A DNA stretch of 64,000 nucleotides, taken from positions 1 through 64,000 of the forward strand of contig JAEYCM010000026.1 in NCBI GenBank assembly GCA_023455425.1. Reading direction: 5' to 3'. This document shows, one piece after another, positions 60,458 to 64,000 of this stretch. The notes below the pieces were generated by a model. It was not told the origin of the DNA. It made no database searches and was given only the letters and a program-made list of their open reading frames with translations. The first letter of the stretch is position 1, and the number at the start of each line of letters is the position of its first letter. The position numbers were made by a program, and so were the translations under genes. Origin of the DNA: Bacillota bacterium (lineage in GTDB: Bacteria > Bacillota > Clostridia > Christensenellales > CAG-138).

Positions 60458-60868
60458 TTATTTGATTGTCTTTGCGTAATCACCAATCTTCTTGTCCATA
60501 CCCGAAATATGCTGGGTGAGCCAGTTGATCATCATCTGGTTCGCCTCCAATATCACCAGGATGTTCCCGCCGGATTTCGAGTATTCTTCCTTCAGCTTTG
60601 CAAGGCGGGAAAGAAAATCGGCATGCGCCTTTTTCTGGAACTCGTAGTCCGGATACCGAATGGAGAGCATGTAACGCTCCTCGTCCCCAAAGTGCTGTTT
60701 GGTATAGGTATCCAGGAACTCGAGCAGCTCGCCGATGTATTCGGCGGATTTGCGGTTTTTCCCCGCTTCAAACAGCGCATCCGCTTTCTCAAACAGTGTT
60801 TTGTGCTGATCATCGATCGTAGCGACGCCTACGGTAAGGTTGGGAGTCCACGGCATATCAGAACACAT
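60458..60868 (-). CDS. Bacteriohemerythrin
   Basis: A non-haem di-iron O2-binding protein of up to 136 residues, four-helix bundle. All ligands are visible: His in DQHKTLF, HFGDEERYM (His and Glu), KAHADFL, and WLTQHISGMD (His and Asp). Start at 60868 or at the ATG at 60856. In anaerobes it senses or sequesters oxygen. Confidence 0.92.
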   Translation of the reverse strand: MCSDMPWTPNLTVGVATIDDQHKTLFEKADALFEAGKNRKSAEYIGELLEFLDTYTKQHFGDEERYMLSIRYPDYEFQKKAHADFLSRLAKLKEEYSKSGGNILVILEANQMMINWLTQHISGMDKKIGDYAKTIK

Positions 60869-60944
60869 CCTTTCAGCCTATCATTCGTTATACTCTATAT
60901 CGGATGTATGATCTTTAAAAATTACCGTTTTCGCAAAAACAACC

Positions 60945-61763
60945 CTATACGCCGATCAACCGTTCAATGGCATAGGCGACGCCATCCTCCTCATTGGATC
61001 GCGTCACAAAGCGCGCAAGCGCCTTCACCGACGATACGGCGTTTGCCATGGCTACGCTCATCCCGGCAATGCGCAGCATTGGGACATCGTTCATGCCGTC
61101 CCCGCAGGCGATCAGCGCCTCCCGCGCAGTGCCAAGGTGTTCCAACAGTACGTCGAGCGCGAACGCCTTATCCACCTCCGGCGGCATGATCTCAATAAAC
61201 GGCGGCTCGGAGCCGAATATGTTCAACTCCCCCGCAAAACGGTCTTTGAGTTCCGCTATGGCGGCCTGCGCATCAAAAGGCTCGCCCACCAGCATCATTT
61301 TTTCGATCGGGTAGTCGATAAACCCCGGCAGGTCCTCTACCAGCCGGATGCTCAGGTTGTTATTGTACGCCTCCATATGCACATAACGGTTGTCAGGATA
61401 CGGCGTAATGACGCCTTGCGCGTCGTAGGCGAGCGGGTAAACCGGCTTCTCCTTGGCCCATTCGCATATCTTCCGTACGGCGTCCGCAGGAAGGTGGCGC
61501 TGGATCACGGGCGTATTGGACCGGCATTCCAAAATGAGCGCCCCATTGTAGCAAAGGATATACCCGCCCAGCCGGTCAAGCCCAAGCTCCCGCGCCACGG
61601 GCACTACGCCCATGAGCGGCCTGCCCGAAGCAAGCACCACGGCGACGCCCGCTTCGATCGCGCGGCGAATGGCCTCTTTCGTATAGGGAGTCACTTCTTT
61701 TTTTGCGTTGGTGAGCGTGCCGTCCAAATCCAGCGCCAGCACGCGGTACATATTGTTCTGCAT
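60945..61763 (-). CDS. Cof-type HAD-IIB phosphatase
   Basis: A 272-residue Mg-dependent phosphatase of the Cof group. ALDLDGTLTNAKKEV is motif I, LASGRPL motif II, and GDGMNDVPML motif IV. The start is set at the ATG at 61763, after GAAAGCGGA. Substrate (a phosphosugar or vitamin phosphate) cannot be inferred. Confidence 0.88.
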   Translation of the reverse strand: MQNNMYRVLALDLDGTLTNAKKEVTPYTKEAIRRAIEAGVAVVLASGRPLMGVVPVARELGLDRLGGYILCYNGALILECRSNTPVIQRHLPADAVRKICEWAKEKPVYPLAYDAQGVITPYPDNRYVHMEAYNNNLSIRLVEDLPGFIDYPIEKMMLVGEPFDAQAAIAELKDRFAGELNIFGSEPPFIEIMPPEVDKAFALDVLLEHLGTAREALIACGDGMNDVPMLRIAGMSVAMANAVSSVKALARFVTRSNEEDGVAYAIERLIGV

Positions 61764-61903
61764 AAACATCCGCTTTCTATTGTCGCTGTGTACCATCATA
61801 ACAAACGATGCGCACCTGCCACAAGCGAGAAAATGACGGAAATGATCCCCTGTACAGTCCGCGTTCCATCCGGTTCTTCTCAATCGCGTAACATCCGCCC
61901 CTT

Positions 61904-61923
61904 ACAGCTGTCTATACAGCTGT
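61904..61923. promoter_or_regulatory. Candidate NiaR operator
   Basis: ACAGCTGT-CTAT-ACAGCTGT, two palindromic units, immediately upstream of and touching the -35 of the niaR promoter. Resembles the tandem half-sites described for NiaR (YrxA). Confidence 0.7.
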
Positions 61924-61951
61924 TGCTCTTTTCGATATAAGCCGTTATAAT
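61923..61951 (+). promoter_or_regulatory. Promoter of niaR-nadAB
   Basis: TTGCTC, 17-base spacer, TATAAT. Confidence 0.7.
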
Positions 61952-61985
61952 GGAACATAATCAGCGCGAAAAAAGGAGAGGCACG

Positions 61986-62504
61986 TTGGATACCGAGGAA
62001 AGGCGCAAACGCATAGGCAGGCTAGTTGCAGCCGCAGCACTTCCCATAACGGGCGGCGAGCTTGCCGCGCGCATGGGCGTCACCAGACAGGTTGTCGTAC
62101 AGGACGTCGCCGTGCTGCGCGCAGGCGGCGCGCCCATACTCGCCACCCCCGCGGGTTATGTCTGGGTGGACAAGGCCTCATCCCCCCGGGCGGTGCGCGT
62201 GCTTTCCTGCAAACACGCAACGCTGGAGGACGCAAAAGAAGAGCTGATGATCATCGTGCGCGCAGGCGGCACGGTCCGGGATGTGATCGTGGAGCACCCC
62301 ATTTACGGGGAATTGACGGGCTCGCTGCTGCTGCGTACACCCGAGGCGGTGGACGCGCTGATCGAACAGCTTGGCCGCCCCGGCGTACAGATGCTTTCCG
62401 CCATGACGGGCGGCATCCACATGCATACTATTGAAGCGCCCAGCGAGCAGATATTGGACGAGATTGAGCAGGCACTTTTGAAAGCGGGCATACTGAGCGC
62501 ATAG
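61986..62504 (+). CDS. niaR: NiaR (YrxA), niacin-responsive repressor of NAD synthesis
   Basis: A 172-residue repressor. HTH (GGELAARMGVTRQVVVQDVAVLRAGG) is followed by a 3H domain with three conserved His (IVEHPIYGELT, MTGGIHMHTIEAP). Start is TTG at 61986 after AGGAGAGG; an ATG at 61950 overlaps the -10 box. Niacin is its corepressor. It heads niaR-nadA-nadB, with a likely operator over its promoter. Confidence 0.93.
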   Translation: MDTEERRKRIGRLVAAAALPITGGELAARMGVTRQVVVQDVAVLRAGGAPILATPAGYVWVDKASSPRAVRVLSCKHATLEDAKEELMIIVRAGGTVRDVIVEHPIYGELTGSLLLRTPEAVDALIEQLGRPGVQMLSAMTGGIHMHTIEAPSEQILDEIEQALLKAGILSA

Positions 62505-62549
62505 TCCGTTTATGCGCCCGCGATGAGAATGACGAAAGGTAACACGCAC

Positions 62550-63455
62550 ATGGAAGTCTTGGAAACCATACAAACATTAAAAAAAGAACGCAACGCCCTG
62601 ATATTGGCGCATTTTTACCAGCTGGGCGAAATACAGGATATCGCGGACGTCGTAGGAGATTCGCTGGAACTTGCAAAAGCCGCGCGGGACGCAAAAGAGG
62701 ACGTTATCGTATTCTGCGGCGTGCGCTTTATGGCGGAGACGGCAAAGATATTGAACCCCAAAAAGACCGTGCTGCTCCCGGCGTTGGACGCGGGCTGCCC
62801 CATGGCGGATATGATTACGGCGGAAGAGGTGCTCCGCCTGCGGGAGGAGCATCCGAACGCCGCCGTCATGTGTTATGTGAATTCGGACGTCGCCGTCAAG
62901 GCCGTGAGCGATATTTGCTGCACCTCCTCCAATGCCTTAAAAATTGCGATGTCCCTGAAAGAGGAAGAAATCATATTCGTGCCCGACCAGTGTCTGGGCG
63001 GATATATCGCGCAGTTCCTGCCGCAAAAGCGCTTTATTCTTGCGGAAGGATTCTGCCCCACGCACTGCCGCATCAAGCCCGAGGACGTCATGGCCGCGCG
63101 CAAAGCCCTGCCGAACGCGAAAGTGCTGGTACACCCGGAGTGTTTGCCCGGCGTGGTTTCGCTGGCGGATTTTGCGGGCAGCACCTCCCAGATCATTGCC
63201 GAAGCCGTGCGGTCCGACGCGAAAGAGTTTCTGATCGGCACCGAAGAAGGCGTACTGCACAGGCTTAGTAAGCTTTGCCCGGACAAGCGGTTCTACAACA
63301 CCGGAAGAACACAGGTTTGCCCCAACATGAAAAAGACGCGCCTTGACAGCGTGCTTTCCGCCCTTGAACGGATGCAGCATGAAATCACCGTGGATGAGGA
63401 GCTTGCGTCTAAGGCGCTCAAAAGTTTGGAACGGATGTTCTCCGTGCCTGTATAA
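62550..63455 (+). CDS. nadA: Quinolinate synthase
   Basis: A 301-residue 4Fe-4S enzyme making quinolinate from iminoaspartate and dihydroxyacetone phosphate. Motifs: ILAHFYQLGEIQDIADVVGDSLELAK, FCGVRFMAETAK, DAGCPMADM, VLVHPECLPGV and VCPNMKKTRL, with the cluster Cys residues in the last two and in MCYVNSD. Start is the ATG at 62550 ten bases after AAAGG. It precedes nadB by 14 bases. Confidence 0.95.
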   Translation: MEVLETIQTLKKERNALILAHFYQLGEIQDIADVVGDSLELAKAARDAKEDVIVFCGVRFMAETAKILNPKKTVLLPALDAGCPMADMITAEEVLRLREEHPNAAVMCYVNSDVAVKAVSDICCTSSNALKIAMSLKEEEIIFVPDQCLGGYIAQFLPQKRFILAEGFCPTHCRIKPEDVMAARKALPNAKVLVHPECLPGVVSLADFAGSTSQIIAEAVRSDAKEFLIGTEEGVLHRLSKLCPDKRFYNTGRTQVCPNMKKTRLDSVLSALERMQHEITVDEELASKALKSLERMFSVPV

Positions 63456-63469
63456 CCGAAAGGACCGCT

Positions 63470-64000
63470 ATGAGGATACCAATCATAGAAACCTCCGCCG
63501 CAAATGCCGGACAGCTTGAGGCGGATGTGCTGATTGCGGGCGCGGGCGCTGCGGGTTTGTATGCGGCGCTCAATGTTCCGCCCACGTTTCGCTGTATCAT
63601 ACTCGATAAATCGGGTGAGGAAGTCAGCAATTCCATGTACGCGCAGGGCGGCATTTCTGCCGTTACGCAGTATGACGATGTGCTCCGCGAGGGGCATGTA
63701 ACAGATACGCTTGTTGCGGGCGCGGGGCTGTGCGACGAGGCCGCGGTGCGGACTTTGGTCAGCGAGGCTGCGGAGAATATTGATCGCCTCATTGCCTTGG
63801 GCGTCCCGTTTGACAGAAAAGACGGCGAGCTGTTGCGTACCCGGGAGGGAGGGCATCAGGAGCGGCGGATTTTGCACTGTGGCGGCGACGCTACAGGCCT
63901 GCATCTGACCGAAACGCTGCTCGAGCAGGCAAGGAAGCGGAAAAACATCCGACTAATCCACCATATGCTGCTTACGGATATCCTCACCGACGAATACGGC
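63470..64000 (+). CDS. nadB: L-aspartate oxidase, C-terminus cut by window edge
   Basis: First 177 residues of a flavoenzyme that oxidises aspartate to iminoaspartate. The FAD-binding Rossmann motif VLIAGAGAAGLYAAL and the NSMYAQGGISAV and TREGGHQERRILHCGGD segments are diagnostic. AAAGGA precedes the ATG. The gene continues beyond the window and would be followed by nadC in the usual order. Confidence 0.93.
   Translation, partial: MRIPIIETSAANAGQLEADVLIAGAGAAGLYAALNVPPTFRCIILDKSGEEVSNSMYAQGGISAVTQYDDVLREGHVTDTLVAGAGLCDEAAVRTLVSEAAENIDRLIALGVPFDRKDGELLRTREGGHQERRILHCGGDATGLHLTETLLEQARKRKNIRLIHHMLLTDILTDEYG

Noticed and set aside
1..64000. Mobile elements, prophage or integrase sites
   Set aside because: No transposase, integrase, phage structural or recombination genes were found, and I saw no tRNA gene in the window.

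Overview
The window reads as a stretch of chromosome from an anaerobic, endospore-forming, moderately GC-rich member of the Clostridia. Supporting signs are Shine-Dalgarno sites ahead of nearly every gene, a Tlp-type spore protein, a SleB cell-wall hydrolase, GerMN lipoproteins, two LytR-CpsA-Psr proteins, a CIRCE/HrcA site before htpG, and the Firmicutes order pgk-tpiA-gpmI-secG-rnr. The exact genus cannot be told from the sequence. I see no prophage, transposase or CRISPR array.

Layout. 0-5.6 kb: copper handling (copA plus a lipoprotein cut by the left edge, a divergent HxlR-type regulator, an HMA/TauE-SafE/cupredoxin fusion, a 30-residue membrane microprotein). 5.7-8.3 kb: membrane GGDEF protein and a permuted NlpC/P60-like protein. 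8.4-12.8 kb: polar amino-acid ABC transporter operon ending in a uroporphyrinogen-decarboxylase-family gene, preceded by a 26-codon reading frame that ends Cys-Tyr-Cys-Cys-Leu, a likely cysteine-sensing leader. 13-15.9 kb: TetR, ApbE flavin transferase, FMN-binding protein and flavodoxin. 16-18.2 kb: spore and cell-wall genes and a 32-residue Trp/Arg-rich microprotein. 18.5-21.8 kb: endonuclease Q fused to a UvrD-type helicase.

22.9-26.2 kb holds the most notable locus: arsR-hgcA-hgcB-acr3-arsC, one tight operon behind a consensus promoter. HgcA carries the diagnostic NVWCAAGK cap-helix motif and HgcB the two 4Fe-4S motifs plus a terminal Cys pair, so the organism should be able to methylate mercury, and the pair is embedded inside a complete arsenic-resistance operon.

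26.4-32 kb: an RsiV-like lipoprotein, a terpenoid-cyclase-fold protein, and an ECF sigma/anti-sigma/serpin operon. 32.1-35.9 kb: tmRNA, lysA, smpB and a D,D-carboxypeptidase. 36.2-44.2 kb: two-component system, two GerMN lipoproteins and two convergent LCP proteins separated by a 46-bp perfect palindrome. 44.5-48 kb: GNAT-like protein and a DUF2975/HTH/DUF4173 operon. 48.4-57.8 kb: htpG, an Imm5-like protein, rnr, secG, gpmI, tpiA and pgk, with three copies of a dispersed palindromic repeat. 57.9-64 kb: mnmA, a CopZ-like protein, a Cys-rich small protein, an ECF S component, hemerythrin, a Cof-type phosphatase, and niaR-nadA-nadB, the last cut by the right edge.
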